A stretch of 64,000 nt of DNA, taken from Phytoactinopolyspora mesophila (GTDB lineage: Bacteria; Actinomycetota; Actinomycetes; Jiangellales; Jiangellaceae). This document shows positions 9,061-17,643 of the stretch, one piece after another (position 1 is the stretch's first letter; every line of letters starts with the position of its first letter). The stretch spans positions 1,317,710 through 1,381,709 of the forward strand of contig NZ_WLZY01000001.1 in NCBI RefSeq assembly GCF_010122465.1, given 5' to 3'. The translations under genes were made by a program, and so were the position numbers. The notes beneath the pieces were generated by a model. It was not told where the DNA came from, ran no database searches, and saw only the letters and a program-made list of their open reading frames with translations.

Positions 9061-10011
9061 CTACACACCGGCGATCTCGCAGAGCTGTTCGGCAAGGGCC
9101 AACGTTGCCGCGGCACTCGTCATGTCGGAGAGATTCTCCGTCGCACCCGTTACGACGTCCCGGAAGTGCTCAAGTTCCGGCACGAAACCCATTGTCGTCG
9201 GCCCAGAATTCACCGGGAGCGGGACGGTGTAGTTGGGGCGCCAGACCTGCTCAGGTCGCTCTGGTGGGCGATAGGTGCAGGTGTCGACGTTGTCGATCCA
9301 CACGGCGTGTCCCTTGCCATAGATCTCGGCGTACTCATTGCGCTGATTCCAGCTAGCGGTCGTACACAGGTTGAAGGTGCACACGGCGCCTGAAGATGCC
9401 CGAGCGATGGCGGCTACCGCGTGCCCAAAGCCGGGCAACTCTGTCACATGCGCCTGCACGTCGGAGAGCTCACCAAGAAAGTACCTGGCCAGATCGAGAT
9501 GATGGACGGGATTGTCGATCAGATACGTCCGCAGGTCTCCCCCAAATCCCTGACCCATCGCAAACGTGAAGGCCCCGAGCGACGGTGCGCCGAAAACCGC
9601 CGAACGCACAATGTCGTGGGCCTGGCGGTAGGCCGGGGCGAAGCGTTTCATGTATCCCACCACCACAGGCGTCCCGGTATTCCTGCTGAGTTCGGCGAGT
9701 TCGTGAGCTTCAGCCGCAGATCCAGCCCCGGGCTTGTCGCAGAACACCGGCTTGCCAGCTTTGAGACACAGGTTGACGAGCGGGCCATAGTCGTCCGGAC
9801 TGACGCAGACAATGACGCCGTCAAGCTCGACAGAGGCAAGCATCTTTTCCGGGTCGTCGAACGCGTGCTCGGCCCCCCACATCTCGGCCGCCGCCTGGGC
9901 ACGATCCTGGTGCCGCGCGCAGGTCGCGACCAGCTCCAGCCCGGCAGCGCGCAAGTTCGGATACAGGTTCGCCGAGGCGTGTCCTCCCACGCCAATCACA
10001 CCAATACGCAT
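9061..10011 (-). CDS. Gfo/Idh/MocA-family oxidoreductase
   Basis: 316-residue NAD(P)-dependent sugar dehydrogenase. ATG 10011 is preceded by AGAGGA at 6 bases, better than the upstream start. MRIGVIGVGGHASANL is the dinucleotide fold and CDKP at about 91-94 is the family active-site motif (Lys93). DNPVHHLDLARYF carries the substrate-site His. It shares the strand with the MDR dehydrogenase and DegT aminotransferase downstream, though 760 bases separate them. Gfo/Idh plus aminotransferase pairs (for example NtdC/NtdA for kanosamine) make 3-amino sugars; whether that chemistry applies here is unknown. Confidence 0.85.
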   Translation of the reverse strand: MRIGVIGVGGHASANLYPNLRAAGLELVATCARHQDRAQAAAEMWGAEHAFDDPEKMLASVELDGVIVCVSPDDYGPLVNLCLKAGKPVFCDKPGAGSAAEAHELAELSRNTGTPVVVGYMKRFAPAYRQAHDIVRSAVFGAPSLGAFTFAMGQGFGGDLRTYLIDNPVHHLDLARYFLGELSDVQAHVTELPGFGHAVAAIARASSGAVCTFNLCTTASWNQRNEYAEIYGKGHAVWIDNVDTCTYRPPERPEQVWRPNYTVPLPVNSGPTTMGFVPELEHFRDVVTGATENLSDMTSAAATLALAEQLCEIAGV

Positions 10012-10230
10012 GCCCCGTCCTCTCATTCGCCAACCCAGCTCAGGGTCTTTGCCGGCGACGTCACGCCTCAGATCCGGCGGCGACGCCCGACCATGCTGCG
10101 GTTCTGGTCAAAGGGATTGGTAAGCGCACCCATAGGAAAGCAAATGAACTGCCTGTTTCTATTAACGTGCAGTGTCTCTCGTTCGAACCCCGACAGCAAG
10201 GCCTACGGCACGGCCCCCGCCCCCAGTTGT

Positions 10231-10300
10231 CGGGTGATCGAGAGCGCTCTATTGCTGTAGCCGACGGAGCCCACCTGGGCGTTTGCGACGCGACAGCAAC
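10231..10300. repeat. dispersed repeat B, copy 2 (right end missing)
   Basis: Starts CGGGTGATCGAGAGCGCT and contains the shared core GGAGCCCACCTGGGC followed by GTTTGCGA, as in copy 3 (13661). The right inverted end CGATCACC is absent. Palindrome P copy 2 begins 20 bp downstream, so B and P are joined here. Confidence 0.6.
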
Positions 10301-10319
10301 CCCCGCCCTCACATCGGCA

Positions 10320-10384
10320 AGCTTCGTGGCCTGCCGTAACGGTTTGCGGCCGCACCGCGCCTTCCCGTTACATGAGGCCACGAA
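10320..10384. repeat. dispersed palindromic repeat P, copy 2
   Basis: The left arm AGCTTCGTGGCCT plus CGTAACGG is intact. The right arm CCGTTAC plus AGGCCACGAA stops short of the final GCT. The centre GTTTGCGGCCG is shared with copy 1. It lies in the 600-bp divergent intergenic region upstream of the STAND gene, so it is not simply a gene-end terminator. Confidence 0.82.
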
Positions 10385-10619
10385 CCCTGGTCACCGGCAA
10401 CCCGCGGGCGCGGAGAGCACCCTCGCAATGCCTTCCGGACTGACGTTCTGTGTCAGGGATAAGAGTTGACGCCACTGCTTGTAGATCTCCCGGGACTCCA
10501 CTCACGCAGGCCGACCTGTCAGCTGCCGCTGACAGAGGACCCTGCCGAGGGCAGAAGCTTAGAGATCTCACTAAAGACGGCATCCAAGCAGGGGGAGGTG
10601 AAACAATCGAGCTGGCGGG

Positions 10620-13598
10620 ATGTCCTCAAGGAAAGCGCGGGGCCGAATGAGTCGAGTCGATGGTGGCCAGTCCGCAGCTCGAGGTTTCCATTTCCAGTAC
10701 CTCGTCACCGTTGAGCGTCTCCTCGGGATGCTTGACACCTCTAGGAACGGCTTCCATACGCTCTACGTCGAGCGCAGTAGCCAGGGGGCAACACCTCCTG
10801 ACGCGCAGCAAAGCATCGATCTCTCGCTCGGTGAACACGGCTCGGAAGGCCGGGTCCACATACAAGTCAAATCGGTTGAAGACCCGGATTCCGCCCGCCC
10901 TCTCGGCGCAAACGAAGCACTTCGTGAACTCGTGAAGCTCTGCGCGGCCGGTTCTGCTGAGCGCTACGAGCTCATCACAAATCGCCCGCTCTCGAGGTCA
11001 GGCCGAGTTGCCCGTTCGGCACTCGAAGACGCGGTATCCCTCCGGACCGCAGTGCCAGAGTCGAGCGACCTCCTCGACGACCTGACCGCAGAGGAACTCA
11101 ACCGGCTACACAGGTGCCGGATCACGCTTGTTGAGGGAACGACGAGCCTATATCGGCAGTCCGTCAGCGCGAAGGTCCGAGCAGTGCGTGCGGCACAGCG
11201 GCTCGGCACCGGACCGGATTCTTCTGCGCTCCTTACTGGATATCTGGTGGACAAGGTCTTTCAGAGCGCTGCCGGAATTTCAAGCAGCCGGATTACGCGA
11301 AACGAAGTGACCCAATGGCTAAATACAAGCCCGCAGGAGGTCGCGGCGGCCTTGGGCGAATACGACTGGGGAAACACGATCGGATCGTGGCCAGCGCTGC
11401 CACTTCTGCCCCGTCCAGAGCGGTGGGAGCAGATCCGTCGTGGGCTTGCACGTCAAGGCGCGTCGCGGCGGCCGGCTCGATTCGTGCTGAGGGGTCCTTC
11501 GGGTATCGGGAAATCCTCGATCGCTGCAGAGTACGCGTACGCGAATCACGATCAGTATGCGTTCATGGCGTGGATCAACGGTGAGGATGCCGACTCGCTA
11601 CGGGCGTCGTTCTCGATCCTCGCTGAGTCGCTTTCACGTCGGGACGATGGGGCACGGCCGTTGACCCCCGACGTGGTTTCATCGTTGCTCTCACAGCACG
11701 TCGGTCGATGGCTCTTGATCATCGACAACGCGGTCGACACGGCCGTGGTGGAATCGTGGCTGCCACAGTTCGGCGACGGGGACATCCTGGTCACAACCCT
11801 CGACAGCACGTCTTGGTCCGGAAGAGACGGCGCCGACATTGAGCCGTTGACACCAGCGGAATCCGCGGATCTCCTGGCCCGATTTCTTCCTTCAGCGAAA
11901 GGACACGAAGAACCGCTCGCCCGCATGGCGAGCCACCTGGGTCATTGGCCGCTCGCGCTCGCCATGGCGGCCGCGTACATCAACGGCGCGCAAATGCCGC
12001 TGGCACAAGCAACCGATCAGTACCTCCGGCGACTCCTCCCCAGAGTTGTTGATGACAACCTGGTGATCCCGGAAGGCTACCCACGCACCTTGGCGGACGC
12101 CATCTTCCTTGCTGTCGACGGCCTCGCCGACGGCGTCACAGGCGGAGACGGACGGATCCCGGTCCTGGCACGCGCCACTATCTACGTTTCCTCGTTCTTT
12201 GCGGAGAACGATATCCCTCTGAAACTCCTTCTGGCCGCGACGTGCGTGAAGCCAGAAGACATGGTCGAGGCAGGCCATGAAGGGCCGACGGAGATTATTG
12301 GCGTCGACACTGACAGCAATGACATGATCAGGCTCCTCCGGAGACGATCGCTCCTACAGCGGCGCGCTCGCGCTGTCGTCGACGGCTATCAGCCGTACAT
12401 GTCGGATTGTATCTCGGTAAACACAATCACGCAGCTCGTCCTTCGTTCGCGCCTGAACCGTGAGGTCGGCCAGGTAGGAGTGACCAGTCTCATCGCCCGT
12501 GCCGCCTACCACGTCGATCAATGGTTGAAGCACTTCATCGACAATGAGCGGTTCAACCATGTGCTCGCAATAGCCCCACATGCGGCGAGCATCGCTCGTC
12601 ACGCCAAACAGGAGGAGCTCGCATCGTTTCAATCGGCAACCCTCGCCGGCAACCTGGCACTTGCCTACAGGTCCCAAGGGCGCCACGAAGAGGCAGCATC
12701 GGCACTCGAATACCAGCTGGCCCAGATTTCAGTGTTAGCCAAGCATTTTCCGGAGGTCCACCCAGATATCGCGGTCACCAAAACCACTCTGCAATTACTC
12801 GACGCCAGAACCGCCCTCAATGCACCGCTGCCTGAACTGGTGGTGATCGCAAACTCCGGGATCTTGGCGCTCGAACGCGCGCTCACCGGCGAACGGAATC
12901 AGGGCAAGACGGAACTCGGCACAGTGGCACGCAGCTACGAATCGCTACTCCAGCAGCTGGCTATAACGGAAAGCTCGCTCGAACTTGACCGGCTCATTAA
13001 CGTTGCAGCTGGGTTGGCTACCCATGCGCCGACGACGGAGGAGGCACATCTCCTATCGGAAATGCAAGCGATCAACGATCTGTTGACGACTGGTGAGAAC
13101 GACGCTGAGGCGGCCGCACGCGCACGGTCGGCACTGCACCCACGTATCCCGTTTCAGCAGCAAATACAGCTAGTGGGGCTACTTGGTGAGGCACTCACGC
13201 GCCTGCACGACTTTGGCGCTGCCGCCCTCCAGGTACGAGCGCTCGACAGTCTCGCCCAGCCACGAGAGGTCTTCGCAGACGAAGTCGTTAGTCAGTTGAA
13301 CAACATGGGTATCGCCACGTACGCTTCCCTCGACAAAGCCCCGGGCGCGGTCGACCTGCTCGCTCAAATCCTGGAGTTGTCCGAGCCTCGTTGCGCCCTG
13401 ATCCGGCCCGGCACCCTTCGAATGCACCACATACTCCGAGGCGCCTTGGCCCACGCACGACACGACGTTCATAACGCCAGGGATGCTCTCAGGCAGATCG
13501 AGGGTTTGACATCGGCGACCCGTGAGTACGGAGTAAGAGCTGACAACATCGCAGGGTCTGTCGTTCCAGCTCTGCGCTACCTAGTAGCTCGTGGCTGA
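10620..13598 (+). CDS. STAND/NB-ARC ATPase with N-terminal DUF4297/Cap4-like nuclease
   Basis: 992-residue cytosolic protein. The N-terminal ~200 residues look like the DUF4297/Cap4 dsDNA endonuclease: GGQSAARGFHFQY opening, Glu51, Asp67 and QVK at 82-84 as a PD-(D/E)xK site. Then comes a STAND NTPase: Walker A GPSGIGKSS at about 291-299, Walker B LLIIDNA at about 364-370, and GHWPLALAMAAAY as the NB-ARC GxP region. The C-terminal ~400 residues are helical repeats, TPR-like (LALAYRSQGRHEEAASALE), the usual sensor part. This nuclease-STAND-repeat order matches Avs-type anti-phage proteins. Start 10620 is provisional; ATG 10647 follows AAGGAAAG. The gene stands alone between repeats B/P, with no visible partner gene. 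Confidence 0.82.
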   Translation: MSSRKARGRMSRVDGGQSAARGFHFQYLVTVERLLGMLDTSRNGFHTLYVERSSQGATPPDAQQSIDLSLGEHGSEGRVHIQVKSVEDPDSARPLGANEALRELVKLCAAGSAERYELITNRPLSRSGRVARSALEDAVSLRTAVPESSDLLDDLTAEELNRLHRCRITLVEGTTSLYRQSVSAKVRAVRAAQRLGTGPDSSALLTGYLVDKVFQSAAGISSSRITRNEVTQWLNTSPQEVAAALGEYDWGNTIGSWPALPLLPRPERWEQIRRGLARQGASRRPARFVLRGPSGIGKSSIAAEYAYANHDQYAFMAWINGEDADSLRASFSILAESLSRRDDGARPLTPDVVSSLLSQHVGRWLLIIDNAVDTAVVESWLPQFGDGDILVTTLDSTSWSGRDGADIEPLTPAESADLLARFLPSAKGHEEPLARMASHLGHWPLALAMAAAYINGAQMPLAQATDQYLRRLLPRVVDDNLVIPEGYPRTLADAIFLAVDGLADGVTGGDGRIPVLARATIYVSSFFAENDIPLKLLLAATCVKPEDMVEAGHEGPTEIIGVDTDSNDMIRLLRRRSLLQRRARAVVDGYQPYMSDCISVNTITQLVLRSRLNREVGQVGVTSLIARAAYHVDQWLKHFIDNERFNHVLAIAPHAASIARHAKQEELASFQSATLAGNLALAYRSQGRHEEAASALEYQLAQISVLAKHFPEVHPDIAVTKTTLQLLDARTALNAPLPELVVIANSGILALERALTGERNQGKTELGTVARSYESLLQQLAITESSLELDRLINVAAGLATHAPTTEEAHLLSEMQAINDLLTTGENDAEAAARARSALHPRIPFQQQIQLVGLLGEALTRLHDFGAAALQVRALDSLAQPREVFADEVVSQLNNMGIATYASLDKAPGAVDLLAQILELSEPRCALIRPGTLRMHHILRGALAHARHDVHNARDALRQIEGLTSATREYGVRADNIAGSVVPALRYLVARG

Positions 13599-13660
13599 CC
13601 ATAGCCAGCAGTAGGCCATCCGATCATCTGAGCTGCCCCGGTCCGGACTCCGAATTCACT

Positions 13661-13750
13661 GGTGATCGAGAGCGCTTCATGGCTGTATCCGCCGGAGCCC
13701 ACCTGGGCGTTTGCGAGACGTCAGCAACAACAATCCGGCGACGATCACCG
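13661..13750. repeat. dispersed repeat B, copy 3
   Basis: 90-bp element with ends GGTGATCG and CGATCACC, and the core GGAGCCCACCTGGGC plus GTTTGCGA. It opens with the same GAGAGCGCT as copy 2. It is followed after 23 bp by palindrome P copy 3, as in copy 2. It lies 60 bp behind the stop of the STAND gene. Confidence 0.68.
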
Positions 13751-13772
13751 AGGAAGGGCGGCTGGTTGGGCC

Positions 13773-13842
13773 AGCTTCGTGGCCTGCTGTAACGGTTTGC
13801 CGCCGGAAACCACACCTTTCCGTTACGTGAGGCCACGAAGCT
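13773..13842. repeat. dispersed palindromic repeat P, copy 3
   Basis: 70 bp with both arms complete: AGCTTCGTGGCCT/TGTAACGG and CCGTTAC/AGGCCACGAAGCT. The centre resembles copies 1 and 2. The ~30 bp after it (CCACCGGCAAC) resemble the sequence after copy 2, so the shared unit here is a B-P composite of about 190 bp. Confidence 0.85.
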
Positions 13843-14240
13843 TGTCCACCGGCAACTCGAAGCCACCGCGCCGCGGTGATCATCCGCCAGTCCGGTGCGC
13901 GCCACGGGTAGCCGTGATGCACCTCCCCCCGGGAACCTTTCATGGATGCTTATCACCACCCTGGGATTCGGCAACCAACATCGCCGGCACATCGGCATCT
14001 AGTCGCTCAGACGACGACGCCCTGACCCGCACTGACGGCCGTCGATACGCTTTCCACTACCCACCAGAACATGTTACGGTGAACTATCTATTTCATTGAG
14101 TGACATTCGGCCGTTTCGCGATCTGCAAACGGGCCGTCGCGCCTTTGCCGCGAGGACGACATTCCTGCACACCAGTTGAACCGGACTCGCGATGCGCACA
14201 TGGCGACACCCGTGACTTCTGATTCGAAAGTGGTGTTCTG
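13843..14240. other. 400-bp intergenic, no gene seen
   Basis: Contains a GCGGTGATCATC stretch near 13872 that resembles the left end of repeat B, then unstructured sequence up to the dimethylformamidase-like gene. No open frame with coding character or clear promoter was recognised. Confidence 0.4.
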
Positions 14241-16259
14241 ATGACGATCGAGGGCTACTGTTCGGAACGGTCGGTGTTTCCGGGCGAGACAGTTGGCTTC
14301 CACGCCAACCTTCGCGGCGGCGGCGACGTCGACATTGAGATCAGGCGGGTGCCGTCACCCGAGGTGGTTCACCGCGTCACGGCCCGGTGCGGTGAGCATG
14401 CCACTCCCATCGATGCGCACGAGAATGGCTGCCAGTGGCCGGCATTGATCACACTTGCCATCCCCCATAGCTGGTCGAGCGGCGTCTACACTGCCGACCT
14501 CACAGCCACCAGCGGCGCAACCACCCGGCTGTTCTTCGTCGTCAAGACGCCCACCCCCATCGGCCCGGTGCTGCTGTCTGTCGCGGTGAGCACCTATGAG
14601 GCTTACAACGGCTGGTCACCGCTGGCGAAAGACATGCTTGGCAAGAGTCTCTACGACGGATTCCCCGCCCCACCCGCCGACGACGGCCAAGAACGCCCGT
14701 ACAGCGACAATCCGCCGGAGCGCGCCCACATCGTGTCGTCTCAACGCCCCAACCCCGATTGGGCATCGTATTTTGAACGCTGGGAGGGACGCTTCCTGGC
14801 CTGGGCCGAAGCCGAGGGCCTCGCCGTCGACTGCTGCACCAGCGTGGACCTGCACAACGATCCCGAGCTGCTGTCTCGCTACCAGCTTCTGCTGTCCGTC
14901 GGCCACGACGAGTACTGGTCGAAAGAAATGCGGGACAACGTCGAAGACTTCATCGCCAACGGCGGCAACGTCGCCTTCTTCAGTGGCAATGTCTGCATGT
15001 GGCAAATCCGCTTCGACGACCACGACCGCCAGGTCATCTGCTACCGAAGCCCAGTTCTGGACCCCCTCATGGGCATCGACAACGAACGCGTCACTACCGA
15101 ATGGTGGTCAGCACCCGTGGACCGGCCCCCGAACTCGATGGCCGGCGTCAGCACCCGCCACGGCGCGGTCTACTCCGTCGGTGACATGTTTCTCGGCCGC
15201 ACTAGTCTGGGCGCTCGCCGCGAAGATGCCGCCTATGAGGTGTGCTTCCCCGAGCACTGGGTCTTCGACGACGTACAGCTCGCCGACGACAACACCTTCG
15301 GCCGCGGCGAAAACGTCGTCGGCTACGAAACCGACGCCGCCGAATACACCATCACCGACGACGGCATACCCAGAGCCACCCACCGCGACGGAACCCCAGA
15401 AAACTTCACCATCCTCGCGCACGCCGACCTCACCTCCTGGCGCGGCCACGGCCTCGGCGGATACGCCACCATGGGTATCTTCCGCCGCAACGGAACCGTC
15501 TTCACCGCCGCTACCACCGACTGGGCCAACGGCCTGCAACCCACCTCGAACGACGACGACGGCACAGCGGCGACAGCAGCGGCAACGGCCGGCGCGGTTC
15601 CACAAATCACCCGTAACGTCATCACCCGCCTCAGCCAGCGGATCCCGGCCAACACGTGGGACCTCATCGGCGATGCACCACCACTAGCGTCAATCACCAC
15701 CTTCGAACACCAGCTCTTCGCCATCGGCAATGACGGGCGCCTCTACTGCCGCGACGCCACCCCGCAGAACATCAAGTGGCGCGACATCGGCGACGCCGAC
15801 GGAATGCTCGCCATCGCCGCCACCGAGTTCAGCAGCGGACGGCTCCTGGCACTACACGAACACGACGGCATGTTCTTCCGCCACGGCATCACAACACCGA
15901 GCCCGTGGCACTCCGTCGCCAAAGCACCCACCAACCCCGTCGACATGGGCTGCATGTTCTCCGAAGTGTTCGCCGTCGCCGACGGCACACTCTGGGCCCG
16001 AACACCCGCGCTCATCGACGACGAATGGCGACCCGTCGATGACGCCGACGGCGTCATCTCCCTCGAAGCCTGGTGGAATACCCTCTTCGCTCTCACCGAC
16101 CGAGGCCGCATCATCTACCGCCCCGCCGAAGGCGAAGGCCGAGCACCATGGACCACCCTCGACCAAGCACCCACCGGCGCACAGGCGGTAGGCGCCATCA
16201 ACGGCCGCATCGTCATCTCCACCGAAGAAGGCAATCTCTGGTGGCGCCCCCTCGCATAG
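14241..16259 (+). CDS. N,N-dimethylformamidase beta-subunit-like protein with C-terminal propeller-like region
   Basis: 672 residues. The first ~450 resemble the large subunit of N,N-dimethylformamidase (DmfA2), an iron-dependent amidohydrolase. An N-terminal Ig-like strand region leads to STYEAYNGWS (about 117-126), VGHDEYWS (about 219-227) and NGGNVAFFSGN. The Tyr and Glu residues here are candidates for the Tyr-Tyr-Glu iron site known from DMFase. GHGLGGYATMGIFRRNGTVF follows. After residue ~480 the sequence is repetitive, with about 45-residue units (for example WRDIGDADGML, WRPVDDADGVI), suggesting a tectonin-like beta-propeller. No small-subunit gene is nearby and no signal peptide is seen. 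The substrate is unknown. Confidence 0.78.
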   Translation: MTIEGYCSERSVFPGETVGFHANLRGGGDVDIEIRRVPSPEVVHRVTARCGEHATPIDAHENGCQWPALITLAIPHSWSSGVYTADLTATSGATTRLFFVVKTPTPIGPVLLSVAVSTYEAYNGWSPLAKDMLGKSLYDGFPAPPADDGQERPYSDNPPERAHIVSSQRPNPDWASYFERWEGRFLAWAEAEGLAVDCCTSVDLHNDPELLSRYQLLLSVGHDEYWSKEMRDNVEDFIANGGNVAFFSGNVCMWQIRFDDHDRQVICYRSPVLDPLMGIDNERVTTEWWSAPVDRPPNSMAGVSTRHGAVYSVGDMFLGRTSLGARREDAAYEVCFPEHWVFDDVQLADDNTFGRGENVVGYETDAAEYTITDDGIPRATHRDGTPENFTILAHADLTSWRGHGLGGYATMGIFRRNGTVFTAATTDWANGLQPTSNDDDGTAATAAATAGAVPQITRNVITRLSQRIPANTWDLIGDAPPLASITTFEHQLFAIGNDGRLYCRDATPQNIKWRDIGDADGMLAIAATEFSSGRLLALHEHDGMFFRHGITTPSPWHSVAKAPTNPVDMGCMFSEVFAVADGTLWARTPALIDDEWRPVDDADGVISLEAWWNTLFALTDRGRIIYRPAEGEGRAPWTTLDQAPTGAQAVGAINGRIVISTEEGNLWWRPLA

Positions 16260-16313
16260 CAGGTCGGGCGAGGGACGCTCATCTGGTAGACAGACCGCCC
16301 GTATGATCGCGGC

Positions 16314-16616
16314 ATGCCGGTTGACCACATGGAGTTCACCTTCACCGGTCAAGTGATCGAATGGCGTGGACCGCCGCCGTACTACTTCGTCCCCGTGCCG
16401 GACGCAGAGTCCGCCGACATCCGCGACGTGGCCGCGATCGCCACCTACGGCTGGGGCGTGATCCCTGTCCGGTCCCGGATCGGTGAGGTCGTCTTCGAGA
16501 CATCGCTTTTCCCCAAGGATGGCGCCTACTTGCTGCCGCTGAAGAACGCCGTGCGAGAACCCCACGGCCTCTCAGCCGGTGACAACGTGACCGTCGAACT
16601 GACCGTCCGGTTCTAG
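16314..16616 (+). CDS. DUF1905-domain protein
   Basis: 100-residue small protein matching DUF1905 over its whole length: FTFTGQVIEW, YYFVPVP, GWGVIPVRSRIG, SLFPKDGAYLLPLKNAVRE and a closing GDNVTVELTVRF. The family is a small beta-barrel of unknown function. It lies 54 bases behind the dimethylformamidase-like gene on the same strand and may be co-transcribed. The start ATG 16314 has an in-frame ATG five codons later (16329). Confidence 0.82.
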   Translation: MPVDHMEFTFTGQVIEWRGPPPYYFVPVPDAESADIRDVAAIATYGWGVIPVRSRIGEVVFETSLFPKDGAYLLPLKNAVREPHGLSAGDNVTVELTVRF

Positions 16617-16632
16617 CGGCTCGCCTGCCGCT
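16615..16632 (+). terminator. stem-loop at end of DUF1905 gene
   Basis: AGCGGC-TCGCCT-GCCGCT directly at the stop codon forms a 6-bp GC-rich stem with a 6-base loop. There is no T-run, so it is at most a weak or actinomycete-style terminator. Confidence 0.4.
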
Positions 16633-16671
16633 CGAGTACCCGCACGCCGTCGGACCGAGACAAGTACGAGA

Positions 16672-16822
16672 CGGCTCATCCCCGTAGACGCGGGGACCAC
16701 AACCATGGCGGCGCAGGCCTGTCGCAATACAGCGGATCACCCCCGCATCCGCGGGGAGAGCACAACTCGGGCCGCCTCAATCGAGCCGCGCAACGGATCA
16801 TCCCCGGTTGGCTGGGGAACAT
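16672..16822. CRISPR. degenerate type I-E-like CRISPR relic, 3 repeats
   Basis: Three ~28-base units start at 16673, 16734 and 16795, exactly 61 bases apart. They read GGCTCATCCCCGTAGACG.., GGATCACCCCCGCATCCG.. and GGATCATCCCCGGTTGGC.., each closing with GGGGA-type sequence. They match the actinobacterial I-E repeat (GGATCATCCCCGC..GCGGGGAGCAC) with several changes; the middle one has two extra bases. The repeats imply two spacers of ~31-33 bases. No cas genes are in the window. Confidence 0.65.
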
Positions 16823-17643
16823 CGCCCAATCACCAGCCACGATATCAACGCGTCAAATCAACTCCGCCTTAGCCACGGAGGACGCGCAGAATCGACGATC
16901 CAGCGTGTAGCAGCTAGGAGTCGTCCCTCAGCCGGGACGCTCCATTCCCCAGGACACGCTCGTTAAGTAGCCCTATCTCCTCCTCGTCGATCTCAAAGAA
17001 CTCGCCCATGGACAGCATGACCTCATCAGTCATGACAATCTCCCAGCCCGCCATGGGACCCCCGCCCGCAAGGGTTAATTGAGAACATTCTTCATCTCCG
17101 ATCCGCGTAGGTCCAGCCCTGATGTGCGGCCACCAATCCTGCACCCGCAGATCGTGATCTTCGGCCGCAGCACCAACTCGCTCGCCCCAACATGTCGTCG
17201 CGTATGAGCGTCGGTTCCGCTGTCGATCACCGCTTGAGTTGTCCGCGGCTGGACGAAGAAGCTACCGCGTCCTGCCGCGGCGCACCGTGATGGACCGTTG
17301 CGTCCAGCTGTCGAATTTGATATCAATAATGAAATTCATATTTCTTTAGGTAGCTGTCCAGCAACTTCGAGAAGAAAGGCAAGCGATGAAAACGCATCCG
17401 CACAGCGCTGGCGCTGGCGCTGCTGATGGCGCTTTCGCTTCACCTGCGCGCCAACCGCGGCAGACCCCCGGGCGTAGGTGGATGTGTCAATTCGGATCGA
17501 GACAGGAGGGCTGACGGCTCGACGGTGACAATTCGCGCAAGCGACGTCGAGGTTGACAAGCAGCAGGTGATGCAAAGCCAGACCGGCGGCGGCGCGGTGA
17601 GGGGGGCGCCGCCGGCCTGGCAACTATGGTCCGCGCGGCCGCG
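16823..17643. other. 820-bp stretch without a firm gene
   Basis: A minus-strand frame at 16914-17144 (76 residues, or 46 from an internal Met) is acidic (EFFEIDEEEIG) and could be a small gene, but has no family signature. Near 17300-17345 an AT-rich patch contains ATGAA/TTCAT. At 17386 an ATG behind AGAAAGGC begins a signal-peptide-like stretch (KRIRTALALALLMALSL) that is readable only if one A of the AAAA run is skipped. The extended frame runs into the MFS gene antisense, so I do not annotate it as a gene. Confidence 0.4.

Noticed and set aside
16672..16822. Active CRISPR array
   Set aside because: Repeats are diverged from each other and no cas genes are seen; treated as a relic only.
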